Shown in pieces: positions 25,033-33,676 of a stretch of DNA of 64,000 nt. How positions within the stretch are numbered: position 1 is the stretch's first letter; each line of letters begins with the position of its first letter. A program made the position numbers and the translations under genes. A model generated the notes under the pieces. The model did not search any database. It was given only the letters and a program-made list of their open reading frames with translations, and was not told the DNA's origin. The DNA comes from JADHUC01 sp964623055. GTDB lineage: Bacteria; Planctomycetota; Planctomycetia; Pirellulales; Pirellulaceae. The DNA is taken from NCBI GenBank assembly GCA_964623055.1, contig CAZURK010000046.1, positions 1 to 64,000 on the forward strand, read 5' to 3'.

Positions 25033-26576
25033 GGATCCTGTAGTTCCGGCCTGCGTGTGTGCCAGTCGGTCGCTTGTTGGAACATGTGGGCCGCGCGCAA
25101 CAATCGCTCCTCGTCCAATGCCGGTCCTTGCAGTTGCAGGCCGATTGGCAGGCCCGATGACGTGAAACCGCACGGGATCGAAATGCCGCCAATGCCGGCC
25201 AGGTTGGCGCTGACCGTATACAAATCGCCCAGGTACATCGCCAGCGGATCGTCTGTCTTTTCCCCGATCTTGTACGCCGCGGTTGGCGCAACGGGGCCGG
25301 CGATCAGATCCACGGTTTTGAAGGCTTCGTCGTAGTCGTTGCGAATCAAGCGTCGCACTTTGAGCGCCTTCAGGTAATACGCGTCGTAGTAACCAGCGCT
25401 CAGGGCGTACGTCCCCAACATGATGCGGCGTTTCACTTCCGGCCCAAAGCCTTCGGCCCGCGTCCTGCGATACATCCGAACCAGTGGCGTGTCCAGATCA
25501 TTCAAACGCCTGTCGTCGCTGGTGGCCGTCTGCGCCTTTCGCTCGGACTCCAGTTCCGCCACCATCTCCTTCTCGTCGGTTCGATATCCGTAATGGGCGC
25601 CGTCGTAGCGAGCCAGATTACTGGACGCCTCGCTGGGCGCAATGATGTAGTACGTCGCAATGGCGTACTTGCTGTGCGGCAGCGAAACCTCTTTGACCGT
25701 TGCGCCCAGCGATTCGTAGACCTTGACGGATTCACGAATGGCCGCCTCGATCTCGCCGTCCAGCCCCTCGCCAAAATGCTCTCGCACCAAGCCCAACGTC
25801 AAGCCCTCCAAAGGCTCGCGCACCGTCTCCGTGTATCTGGGCACCGGCAGGTTGGCAGAAGTCGAATCGCGCGGATCGTGACCGGCAAGTACTTCCAGCA
25901 GAAGTGCCGTGTCTTCGGCCGTGCGAGCCAGCGGTCCGATCTGGTCCAAGCTGCTGGCAAACGCGACAAGCCCATAGCGGCTGATGCGGCCATAGGTCGG
26001 CTTCATGCCCACCACGCCGCAAAACGAAGCCGGCTGGCGGATCGACCCACCTGTGTCGCTGCCGATCGACAACAGCGCCATCCCCGCGGCAACGCACGCC
26101 GCCGCGCCGCCGCTGGATCCACCCGGTACGCGTTCAACGTCCCAGGGATTGCGGGTCGGGCCAAAGAAGGAGTTCTCCGTCGTACCGCCCATGGCGAACT
26201 CGTCCATGTTCGTCTTGCCCAGCACCACGGCGTCGGCTTGTTTCAAACGGCAGACAACGGTGGCATCGTACGGCGGAACGAAATCCTCCAGCATACGGGA
26301 CGCACAAGTCGTTGGCTGGCCTCTTGTACAGATGACGTCTTTGACAGCCACAGGCAAACCACCCAGTCGGCCAAGTGGCTCGCCAGCCGCACGACGGCGG
26401 TCGATCTCTTCCGCACGCGACAATGCGTCTTCCGGATCGACTCTCAGGAAGGCACGGACCGATCCATCATACTTCTCGATCTGCTCCAAGTATGCTTGCG
26501 TAGCTTCCACGGAGGTAAACTCGCCCGTTTCCAGGCCATTCAGCAGATCGGTAGCGGTCGAATGGATCAAAGACAT
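25029..26576 (-). CDS. gatA: Aspartyl/glutamyl-tRNA amidotransferase subunit A
   Basis: 515 residues. GatA is the glutaminase (amidase-signature) subunit that releases ammonia for GatB. Visible catalytic elements are the lysine in GLPVAVKDVICT (about 73-84), the cis-serine in GSDTGGSIRQPA and the nucleophile-bearing VPGGSSGGAAA. The C-terminus LQGPALDEERLLRAAHMFQ is typical. Length and start are normal for the family. Its stop overlaps the gatB start by four bases. A small uncharacterised gene lies 34 bp upstream on the same strand where gatC is found in some genomes, but that product is not GatC-like. Confidence 0.97.
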   Translation of the reverse strand: MSLIHSTATDLLNGLETGEFTSVEATQAYLEQIEKYDGSVRAFLRVDPEDALSRAEEIDRRRAAGEPLGRLGGLPVAVKDVICTRGQPTTCASRMLEDFVPPYDATVVCRLKQADAVVLGKTNMDEFAMGGTTENSFFGPTRNPWDVERVPGGSSGGAAACVAAGMALLSIGSDTGGSIRQPASFCGVVGMKPTYGRISRYGLVAFASSLDQIGPLARTAEDTALLLEVLAGHDPRDSTSANLPVPRYTETVREPLEGLTLGLVREHFGEGLDGEIEAAIRESVKVYESLGATVKEVSLPHSKYAIATYYIIAPSEASSNLARYDGAHYGYRTDEKEMVAELESERKAQTATSDDRRLNDLDTPLVRMYRRTRAEGFGPEVKRRIMLGTYALSAGYYDAYYLKALKVRRLIRNDYDEAFKTVDLIAGPVAPTAAYKIGEKTDDPLAMYLGDLYTVSANLAGIGGISIPCGFTSSGLPIGLQLQGPALDEERLLRAAHMFQQATDWHTRRPELQDP

Positions 26577-26610
26577 AGAGTCACACAGCTTGAAAGTCGA
26601 TTACCGTCAG

Positions 26611-26892
26611 CTAGGCATCCCACCCCATTTCCCGGAACGCCTTGAACAGTGCCGTCACGTGTTCCACCTGCAGGTCATACGAAAGCTGTGTTTCCACGCC
26701 TGCGAGCTCGCCGTTTTCGCCAAGGGCCAGATCCAGGACAATGCCCGCATCGGTAACCTTCAGCGAGCGTGCGCCCTCATGGACATCGACAGAACAGGCA
26801 AACCCCATATGATCGGCCAGCTCACGTCGCAGTTGTTCCACCGAGCGAACGGTCGCCCTGCTGCCAGGGAGGAAAAGTAGATGGGTCGGCAC
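26611..26892 (-). CDS. Hypothetical small protein upstream of gatA
   Basis: 93 residues from the GTG at 26892 (VPTHLLFLPG), which has GAGG 8 nt upstream; a TTG at 26925 would add eleven residues. The sequence is mixed alpha/beta, without signal peptide: VRSVEQLRRELADHMG forms a helix, followed by strands SVDVHEGARSLKVTDAGIVLDLALG. I do not recognise the family. It is not GatC, whose short helical pattern is absent. Its position 34 bp before gatA suggests co-transcription. Confidence 0.55.
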   Translation of the reverse strand: MPTHLLFLPGSRATVRSVEQLRRELADHMGFACSVDVHEGARSLKVTDAGIVLDLALGENGELAGVETQLSYDLQVEHVTALFKAFREMGWDA

Positions 26893-27079
26893 CGCAATTG
26901 CCTCAACTCTGTTACGGTGTGTCAAACCCGCTGGCGATTAGCATACCATCCGAGGCACATGCGGCAAATATGGCATTGGATAGTGGAAAGGTCGGCTGGT
27001 CATCATTGGTGGGTGTCATTCAGTTATCCCGAGTGCAGGCACTGGAGTTGATCGTGTTCCCGCGGTACCATCGCCGATC

Positions 27080-27628
27080 ATGTCTCGAAAGGTAGTTTTC
27101 CTTGACCGCGACGGCACTTTGAACGTCGACCACGGCTTCGTACACCGGATCGACGAATGGGAATTCACCGACCGGGCTCCGGAAGCCGTGAAGAGACTTC
27201 GCGACGCCGGGTACGCGATTGCGTTGGTCACGAATCAATCCGGCATTGCCCGAGGATACTACACGCTGGAAGACGTTCGGAGACTGCACGAGTGGATGCG
27301 ACAGCGTCTTGACACGCTCCAAGCGACCATCGACGCCATCGCCATTTGCCCACATTTGCCTGACGACGATTGCCAATGTCGCAAGCCACACACGGCAATG
27401 GCCGAACAAATCGAACAAACGCTCGGACAAGCGATTGACTACCCCCTTAGCTGGGTCGTGGGTGACAAACTAGCCGACCTCCAGTTTGGGATCGCACTGG
27501 GAACGCACACGGCACTGATCGAAAGCGACTACTGGAGGCCAAGTGATCTGGTCACCCATCCAGATATCATCGCAGAGACGCTCTACCAGGCCGCGGGCGA
27601 AATCTTGAGCCGGAAGCCAAGCCAGTAG
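27080..27628 (+). CDS. gmhB: D-glycero-beta-D-manno-heptose 1,7-bisphosphate 7-phosphatase
   Basis: 182 residues. This HAD-family phosphatase removes the 7-phosphate of heptose 1,7-bisphosphate in ADP-heptose synthesis. Seen: FLDRDGTLN (about 7-15, catalytic aspartates), LVTNQSGIARGYY, the zinc-binding loop CPHLPDDDCQCRKPH characteristic of GmhB, and VVGDKLADLQFG. Length is normal. The next gene downstream is hldE, and a heptosyltransferase gene lies 11 kb away, so lipopolysaccharide-core or other surface-glycan synthesis is the likely pathway. A histidinol-phosphatase role is unlikely because no his genes are near. Confidence 0.92.
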   Translation: MSRKVVFLDRDGTLNVDHGFVHRIDEWEFTDRAPEAVKRLRDAGYAIALVTNQSGIARGYYTLEDVRRLHEWMRQRLDTLQATIDAIAICPHLPDDDCQCRKPHTAMAEQIEQTLGQAIDYPLSWVVGDKLADLQFGIALGTHTALIESDYWRPSDLVTHPDIIAETLYQAAGEILSRKPSQ

Positions 27629-27667
27629 TGGTGCGGCTGTCGATACTTGTCAGGTAGATTGTGGCCA

Positions 27668-27712
27668 GGGTGGCCGGGGTTGGAGGGCGAAAGCCCGAAA
27701 CCCCGGCCACCC
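27668..27712. repeat. Palindromic repeat, GGTGGCCGGGG family, copy 1
   Basis: GGGTGGCCGGGG...AGGGC and GCCC...CCCCGGCCACCC pair as a long hairpin. A larger copy with the same arms is at 39350-39431. Confidence 0.75.
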
Positions 27713-27740
27713 AACCTGACATTGACCGACAGACACACCA

Positions 27741-27813
27741 GTAGGTCGAGCTGTGCCTGACGGAATGCCCGGCTGACGCGGACTCCGGCGCCGTCATGCA
27801 CAGCATGACCTAC
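27741..27813. repeat. Palindromic repeat, GTAGGTC..GCTGTGC family
   Basis: The arms GTAGGTC..GCTGTGC..GACG (27741-27762) and the inverse ending GACCTAC (27792-27813) match at 18 of 22 positions. One copy in the window. Confidence 0.7.
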
Positions 27814-27943
27814 ATTCGCTCAAACACTTCGCCAGGTCCTTACGTAGATTGAACGTAGCCAGCCCCCCCTGCGGAACAGTCGATCGGCGTCGACTGGGGT
27901 AATTGGCCATGCCCGCATCGCAAGTAGAATGGATGCAGGCAAT

Positions 27944-27973
27944 GTGCCACGGCACGATGGAATCGTGCCCCAC
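27944..27973. repeat. Palindromic repeat, GTGGGGCACG family, short copy
   Basis: Contains GGCACGATGGAATCGTGCC followed by CCAC. The same 20-nt core is at 58430-58450 within a longer copy (58404-58450). Confidence 0.7.
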
Positions 27974-28013
27974 GCTTGGTTGCGGCTGCAAGGGCCGCGT
28001 TAGGAAGGTGATC

Positions 28014-29546
28014 GTGTCCGAACGACTGCTTGAACTGCTCAGGCGAACACGGCGGCCAAAGGTCCTGGTCATTGGCGACGTGATGTTGGATCGCTACCTG
28101 TGGGGCGATGTGGATCGAATCAGCCCCGAAGCGCCCATACCCGTGCTGAGAGTAGTGGAATCGGAGGAACGTCTGGGCGGAGCTGGAAGCGTCGTGACGC
28201 TGCTGGGCGCCTTGGGTGCCGACGTTCTCGTTGGTACCGTCACCGCCGACGATCCTGAAGGGCAAAGGGTCCGCCGTTTGCTCGATCAGCAGGGGGTGCC
28301 CGGCGATTGCGTGCTGGTGGACGAGAATCGGACCACAACGGTCAAGGAGCGGATGCTGGGCCGCACGCAAAGCCGCCATCCGCAGCAGATACTTCGCGTG
28401 GATCGTGAGACAACGCGTCCGATCGACGAGGATTTGGCTCAGCAATTGTTGAACTCGTTGCGACCGTACCTGAGCGAGGTCGACATCGTGCTGGTAAGCG
28501 ACTACGAGAAAGGCGTGTGCGCGGGCTCGCTGCTGGCCAATTTGACAGACGTGGCGCGCGAGGCGTCGGTACCGGTGCTCGCCGACCCGGCTTGCGGCGT
28601 GGATTACGACCGTTACCGCGGTTGCACATGCGTAACCCCCAACCGTCATGAAGCGGGAATGGCCCTGGGGAGAAGAATCAAGACGCCCGAAGACGGCGTC
28701 CAGGCGGCAAGGGACTTGCTGTCATTCGGCTTCCAGGCGGCCGTGGTCACGATGGATCAGGATGGAATCGCCTGGGCTGACGATTCGGGCCGCAGCCGGC
28801 TGTTCCCGGTTCGGCCGCGGCAAGTCTACGACATCACCGGTGCAGGCGACATGGTGTTAGTCGCATTGGGATACGGGTTGGCTGCCGGCGGCGACTGGCC
28901 TGCAGCGATCGAGTTGGCCAACCTGGCAGGCGGGCTCGAAGTCGAACGGCTGGGCGTGGCGCCCGTCAGTCGTAGCGATCTCGCGGCGGAAATCTCGCAC
29001 GACGGTTCCTCGGCGAAGGAAGAGGAGAAGATCATCACGGAGGAACGATTGGTCGAGAAACTTCGCCGACTCCGACGCAGCGGTCAGCGGGTCGCAATGA
29101 CAAACGGATGCTTTGACCTATTGCATCCCGGCCACATCGCCTCGCTCGATTATGCCCGGCACCAGGGTGATTGCCTCGTGGTGGGACTGAACAGCGATCG
29201 AAGCGTTCGGGAACTCAAAGGCTCGGGCCACCCGATTATCCCCGAGCAGGACCGGGCGGAGATGTTGGCAGCCTTGGCGTGTGTCGACTACGTCGTGATA
29301 TTCGACGATCCGAGCGTGGACGGACTGGTTCGAACGGTGGAGCCGGACGTGCTGGTCAAGTCGGGCGAATACGCACCGAACCAAGTGGTGGGCCACCAAT
29401 CCGTTCTGGAACACGGCGGTCGCGTGGCGATCGCACCAATGAAGGGCGACTACAGCACCAGTTCCTTGATCCAGCAAATCGAACGCATGGGCTCCGAAGG
29501 CAAGCCGACCGAAACGACCGAACCAGAACCAAGGGCCAATCGGTGA
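28014..29546 (+). CDS. hldE: Bifunctional heptose 7-phosphate kinase / heptose 1-phosphate adenylyltransferase
   Basis: 510 residues from the GTG at 28014 with AGGAAGG upstream; the open frame before it runs through a palindromic repeat. The first domain (about 1-320) is a PfkB-type kinase with VIGDVMLDRYLWGDV at the N-terminus and DITGAGDMV near its end. The second domain (about 345-500) is a cytidylyltransferase-fold adenylyltransferase with TNGCFDLLHPGH. HldE phosphorylates heptose 7-phosphate and then adenylates the 1-phosphate to ADP-heptose. Length is slightly above the E. coli enzyme. Its stop overlaps the next start (GTGA), coupling it to the TMTC-like gene. Confidence 0.95.
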   Translation: MSERLLELLRRTRRPKVLVIGDVMLDRYLWGDVDRISPEAPIPVLRVVESEERLGGAGSVVTLLGALGADVLVGTVTADDPEGQRVRRLLDQQGVPGDCVLVDENRTTTVKERMLGRTQSRHPQQILRVDRETTRPIDEDLAQQLLNSLRPYLSEVDIVLVSDYEKGVCAGSLLANLTDVAREASVPVLADPACGVDYDRYRGCTCVTPNRHEAGMALGRRIKTPEDGVQAARDLLSFGFQAAVVTMDQDGIAWADDSGRSRLFPVRPRQVYDITGAGDMVLVALGYGLAAGGDWPAAIELANLAGGLEVERLGVAPVSRSDLAAEISHDGSSAKEEEKIITEERLVEKLRRLRRSGQRVAMTNGCFDLLHPGHIASLDYARHQGDCLVVGLNSDRSVRELKGSGHPIIPEQDRAEMLAALACVDYVVIFDDPSVDGLVRTVEPDVLVKSGEYAPNQVVGHQSVLEHGGRVAIAPMKGDYSTSSLIQQIERMGSEGKPTETTEPEPRANR

Positions 29547-31480
29547 CAGAGCTTTCACACCCACGTTGGCTGCCTTGGCTGTGCGCGATCTCGCTGGGCG
29601 TCCTCGCCACAACCGTCTTCCTGCCCATTCGGACCTACGAGTTCGTCGACTACGACGTGCCGATGCAGGTCATCAACAACCCCCACATTCGCGGTCTCAC
29701 GGCCGAGAACCTGAAGCACATATTCACTTCGCGGTCCATCGCCAGCTACTATCCCGTACGATCGTTGAGCTACGCGGCTAACTACGAAATGTGCGAGTTG
29801 GATCCCGCGGGATTCAAGCTGACCAACTTGGCGATTCACGTTACCAACACGCTGCTGGTCTTTTGGCTGATGCTGCGACTCTTCCGCCGCGCGAACGGCA
29901 ACGCCACGCCGTCCGTACCACAGCGGGCGGTTCTGACGGCGGCCTTTTCAGCGGGCATCTTTGCGATTCACCCCCTGGTCGTCGAGCCGGTCACATGGGT
30001 GCCGGGTCGAGAAGAGTTGCTGATGGCACTGGGTGCGTTGGGATGTTTTCACTTGCATCTGACCGCCCGGCGGCTCGAACGAACGGGTAGTCATCGAAGC
30101 GGAGCAGTAGCGGCCTATGCTGGTTCGGCTTGCTGTTGTGCATTCGCCGTGCTCAGCAATGCAGTCGGTGCGGTGATCCCTTTTCTGGTCGTGGCTTGGG
30201 ACGCACTCACGCTCCAGCGGCCCAGGCTGGGGCGAATCGCGAGTGGTACCTCGGCGCTATGGCTGATCAGCGGCGCGTCGATCGTCATCAAGAAGCTAGG
30301 CACCGCAGCCGATATGACCGATGTGCCCAGCCTGTTCTCGGGCGAGTGGATGATGTTCGTCCCGAAGATGTATTGGCACAACGTCAAGGCCGTGTTCTGG
30401 CCGGTTGACCTGGCGGTCCATTACGAGTACCCCTTTCCGAAGAATCCGCTGGACACGGACGTGTGGCTTGGCGTTTTGGCAGCCGGGCTGACGGCTCTTG
30501 CCGTTTGGCTGGCGCGGCGGCGGATCATGTTGTGCTTCGGACTGCTTTGGTTTGTACTGGCCCTGGCGCCCACGTCCCAACTCATGCCGCACCACGTCGC
30601 CCGAGCCGATCGGTTTCTCTATCTGCCACTGATTGGCCTGACTGTGGCTCTCGCGTACGGGCTGAAGTTGCTTGGCGACATCGCGCGAAACCGTCAGACC
30701 GGGGCCGCCATGTCGGCGGCGGGCGTCCTCGTACTGCTGACGCTGGCGGCAGTAAGCTCGAAGCAGATCCCGATATGGCGAAACAGCCTTTCGCTTTGGG
30801 AAAACTGCCTGAAGGTCGATCCGAGCAACTCGGGAGCCCACGCAAGTCTGGCACAGAACTTGACGAAGCAAGGGCAATTTGAACAAGCTATCGAACACTA
30901 TGAAGTATCACTGCGGGGACGACCGGACGCGTTCCACGTGATGGGTGACTTCGCTTGGTCGCTGGCCGTACGCGGTGATCCGCGTCACGGGGATTTCCAG
31001 CGGGCGCTTCAGTTGGCCGAACGAGCATGCGAGATTACCGACTGGCAGGAGCCGACGGCGCTGAACAAGCTTTCGACCGTTCACGGCATCATTGCCGATT
31101 GCCTCGCGGCACAGGCCCAGTTCGATCAAGCGGTGTATCATTATCGCAAGGCACTCGAAGCCGATCCGGCACACGATGCACCTTTGTTCAACTTGGCACT
31201 GCTGCTTGCCACGTGTGAGGACCGCAGAATTCGCCAGCCCGCGCAGGCGGTACAATTGGCCGAAGAAGGATGTCGGTCGGTTGGCAAACCGGACGCCTAC
31301 CGGCTTACGATTTTGGCCGCGGCGTACGCTGCGGCGGACCGATTCGACGAGGCGGTCCGCACGGTGGAAACAGCGATTCGCCTCGCTCGGGCGGAAGGAG
31401 ACGCGGACATGGTCGAAGCGCTGCAACATCATTTGGAGACGTATCGGAACCGAACCACATTGGACGCTTCGCAACCTTGA
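29543..31480 (+). CDS. TMTC-like multi-pass membrane protein with C-terminal TPRs, paralogue 1
   Basis: 645 residues from the GTG at 29543 that overlaps the hldE stop. About ten transmembrane segments occupy residues 10-400. A conserved first loop carries DVPMQVINNPHIRGLT, then SYYPVRSLSY and GFKLTN..IH..NTLLVF. This resembles the animal and bacterial TMTC family, multi-pass O-mannosyltransferase-like proteins with C-terminal TPRs. Residues about 420-640 are tetratricopeptide repeats, with AHASLAQNLTKQGQFEQAIEHYE the clearest. It is the first of three tandem paralogues; a fourth is at 51863. A glycosyltransferase role in surface-glycan or protein glycosylation fits the heptose neighbours but is inferred. 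Confidence 0.8.
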   Translation: MTELSHPRWLPWLCAISLGVLATTVFLPIRTYEFVDYDVPMQVINNPHIRGLTAENLKHIFTSRSIASYYPVRSLSYAANYEMCELDPAGFKLTNLAIHVTNTLLVFWLMLRLFRRANGNATPSVPQRAVLTAAFSAGIFAIHPLVVEPVTWVPGREELLMALGALGCFHLHLTARRLERTGSHRSGAVAAYAGSACCCAFAVLSNAVGAVIPFLVVAWDALTLQRPRLGRIASGTSALWLISGASIVIKKLGTAADMTDVPSLFSGEWMMFVPKMYWHNVKAVFWPVDLAVHYEYPFPKNPLDTDVWLGVLAAGLTALAVWLARRRIMLCFGLLWFVLALAPTSQLMPHHVARADRFLYLPLIGLTVALAYGLKLLGDIARNRQTGAAMSAAGVLVLLTLAAVSSKQIPIWRNSLSLWENCLKVDPSNSGAHASLAQNLTKQGQFEQAIEHYEVSLRGRPDAFHVMGDFAWSLAVRGDPRHGDFQRALQLAERACEITDWQEPTALNKLSTVHGIIADCLAAQAQFDQAVYHYRKALEADPAHDAPLFNLALLLATCEDRRIRQPAQAVQLAEEGCRSVGKPDAYRLTILAAAYAAADRFDEAVRTVETAIRLARAEGDADMVEALQHHLETYRNRTTLDASQP

Positions 31481-31596
31481 ACAAGACTATCATGCCGCCG
31501 ATGTCTGATGCCCTCGTTCTACTACTTCACAGTTTGTTGTTTTCTTGCGCAAATTGCAAAGATAGGCAATTTGGTTGCGGCCGAAGGCTGCGTTGG

Positions 31597-31659
31597 TTAA
31601 CGGCAAGCCGAAGGCGACTGTGTTTCCCCACAACGCCGACGCCTTCGGCTTGCCGTTAA
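31597..31659. repeat. Palindromic repeat, TTAACGGCAAGCCG family, copy 1
   Basis: Arms of 20 nt (31597-31616 and 31640-31659) are perfect reverse complements around a 23-nt loop. The repeat lies between TMTC-like paralogues 1 and 2. Other copies: 35800-35879 (degenerate), 50957-51024, 51709-51777. Confidence 0.85.
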
Positions 31660-31711
31660 ACTAGATACGCGGCCGTTTCAAAGTGGCGGCGGGATAGAAC
31701 GATTAGAAACC

Positions 31712-33676
31712 ATGCCAACCGAGACTGTTGACCAGCCTCTGCGAGACGAAGAAACACCCCGTTCCGCCGTGCGCCGTCGTTTGGCCTCAGTGACGGCCGT
31801 CTGCTTTCTCGCGTGTCTCGTAGTCGCCGTATTCCATCCGATTGTCCGCTTCCAATTCGTAAACCTAGATGTGGATGACCAAGTCGTCCATAACCCGCAC
31901 ATCAAAGGGCTGACGTGGGAGAATGTGAAGTACATCTTCACGTCTCGCTGCATCACCAGCTACTACCCGGTGCGCACGTTGACTTACGTGTTCGACCACG
32001 AACTGTGGGGACTTCGAGCCGGCGGATTCAAGCTGACCAACGGCTTGGCGCATCTGACCAATGTGCTGCTTGTGTTTGCGTTACTTGTTCGGCTGCTGCA
32101 ACCCGCAAGTTCATCCGACGCCGAGGCAAAGTCCTGGTTGCATCTGTTCGTCGCCGCAATTGCCGCAGGCTTGTTTGCCGTCCATCCGCTCGTCGTCGAG
32201 CCCGTTGCGTGGGTACCGGGGCGAGAAGAGCTGCTCACGATGCTCGGAGCCTTGGCCTGCTTCCATTGCCACCTGACTGCACGGAGGCTGGAAGAGCGGC
32301 AAAAACACCGGGCGAAGGTGATCACGGCCCATGTCCTGGCGGCTGTCTTCTGCCTGGGGGCATGTCTAAGCAATGCCGTGGGTGCCGTCATCCCGCTGAT
32401 CGTCACAGCGTGGGGCGTCATCATGCTCCCTTCCCCCAGGGCACGACGAATCGCGTGGGGCACGATCGCGCTGTGGGCGATAGCCGCGACGACGTTTGTT
32501 CTGAAGAGATGGGGACAGACCGCCGAGGAGTTGGGGAACGAGTTTCCCGTATTCTCGCTGGACCGGCTGGCTGTCGTGCTGAAGGTGTACGGTTTGAATC
32601 TCAGGAGCATCTTCTGGCCAACCGATTTGGCAGTGGATTACTGGAATGTCGTTCCCAATGGGCTTTGGGACCTTCAATTGATTCTCGGCGGCGCCGCATT
32701 GTGCCTGACTTGCCTGTTGGGCTGGATGCTGCGACGCCAGCAGCTTGCGCTGTTCGGGCTCCTCTGGTTCGCCTTGGCGCTCGCCCCGACTGCGCAGATC
32801 ATGCCCCATCATCTGGATCGAGCGGACCGGTTTCTGTATTTGCCGCTTGTTGGCTTGTCCATCATGTTGGCGGCCGTCCTTCGGCCGATGTCGAAACGTC
32901 TCGCTTGGTTCGCAGGAACGTGCATCGCGAGCGTGTTGTGCCTGAGTGTGTTACTGACGCTAAGTGTTCGCCAAGTGCAGACGTGGAGGAATGCCATCAC
33001 CCTATGGGAGCACTCATTGCGAGTTTTCCCCAACAGCGCATTCGCACATCAGTGTCTGGGGGATGCTCTAGCCGTGGATGGGCAATTCAAACGAGCGATC
33101 CCAATCTACGATCGCGCGATGCGTTTGGACCCGGAGGACGCGAGGACGCTGAACAACTACGCCTGGGAGTTGGCCACGTTCCGCGACAAGGCTCTGCGCG
33201 ACTACGACCGCGCCATCCGCCTTGCCACGCAGGGCTGCGAGCTTGTCCAGTGGGAAGATCCCAAGATTCGACGCACCCTGGCAATGGCACACATGAATTA
33301 CGGAACCCAGTTAAAACGCGAAGGGGAATTCGAGCGGGCTATCCAACATTACCGGAGTGCGATCGATGCCGATCCCAACTACGAGGTGCCTTGGTTCAAT
33401 CTGGCGCTTCTTCTGGCCACTTGCAGCGACGCTGAACTCCGTCGACCGGACGAGGCTGTGCATTTGGCCGAACAGGCCTGCGCGCTGGTCAAACAGCCAG
33501 ACGTGATTCAACTGAAAATCCTTGCCGACGTGTACGCCGAAACCGGGCGCGTGGACGAAGCGATCACCGCGATCGAACTGGCCATCGGGCTGGCCTTAGC
33601 CCAAGGCGAGCAGGCGTGGGCGGACGAACTCGGCAGTCAAGTGAAACGATTGAAGGGGCGCAAGAATGGACCGTGA
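31712..33676 (+). CDS. TMTC-like multi-pass membrane protein with C-terminal TPRs, paralogue 2
   Basis: 654 residues. The layout follows paralogue 1: a short cytoplasmic N-terminus, TM1 at about 28-48, then the loop DVDDQVVHNPHIKGLT, SYYPVRTLTYVFDHELWG and GFKLTNGLAHLTN. About ten membrane segments follow to residue about 425, with HHLDRADRFLYLPL before the last ones, and TPRs to the end. Unlike paralogues 1 and 3 its first loop has adjacent aspartates (DD), closer to the acidic pair expected of the PMT/TMTC catalytic loop. A palindromic repeat lies 53 bp upstream. Its stop overlaps paralogue 3 by 11 nt. Confidence 0.8.
   Translation: MPTETVDQPLRDEETPRSAVRRRLASVTAVCFLACLVVAVFHPIVRFQFVNLDVDDQVVHNPHIKGLTWENVKYIFTSRCITSYYPVRTLTYVFDHELWGLRAGGFKLTNGLAHLTNVLLVFALLVRLLQPASSSDAEAKSWLHLFVAAIAAGLFAVHPLVVEPVAWVPGREELLTMLGALACFHCHLTARRLEERQKHRAKVITAHVLAAVFCLGACLSNAVGAVIPLIVTAWGVIMLPSPRARRIAWGTIALWAIAATTFVLKRWGQTAEELGNEFPVFSLDRLAVVLKVYGLNLRSIFWPTDLAVDYWNVVPNGLWDLQLILGGAALCLTCLLGWMLRRQQLALFGLLWFALALAPTAQIMPHHLDRADRFLYLPLVGLSIMLAAVLRPMSKRLAWFAGTCIASVLCLSVLLTLSVRQVQTWRNAITLWEHSLRVFPNSAFAHQCLGDALAVDGQFKRAIPIYDRAMRLDPEDARTLNNYAWELATFRDKALRDYDRAIRLATQGCELVQWEDPKIRRTLAMAHMNYGTQLKREGEFERAIQHYRSAIDADPNYEVPWFNLALLLATCSDAELRRPDEAVHLAEQACALVKQPDVIQLKILADVYAETGRVDEAITAIELAIGLALAQGEQAWADELGSQVKRLKGRKNGP

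Larger units (their letters stand above)
27629..28013. other. Spacer filled with three palindromic repeat families
   Basis: The 385 bp between gmhB and hldE hold repeats at 27668-27712, 27741-27813 and 27944-27973. Only about 100 bp remain for a promoter. No gene is seen. Confidence 0.6.
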
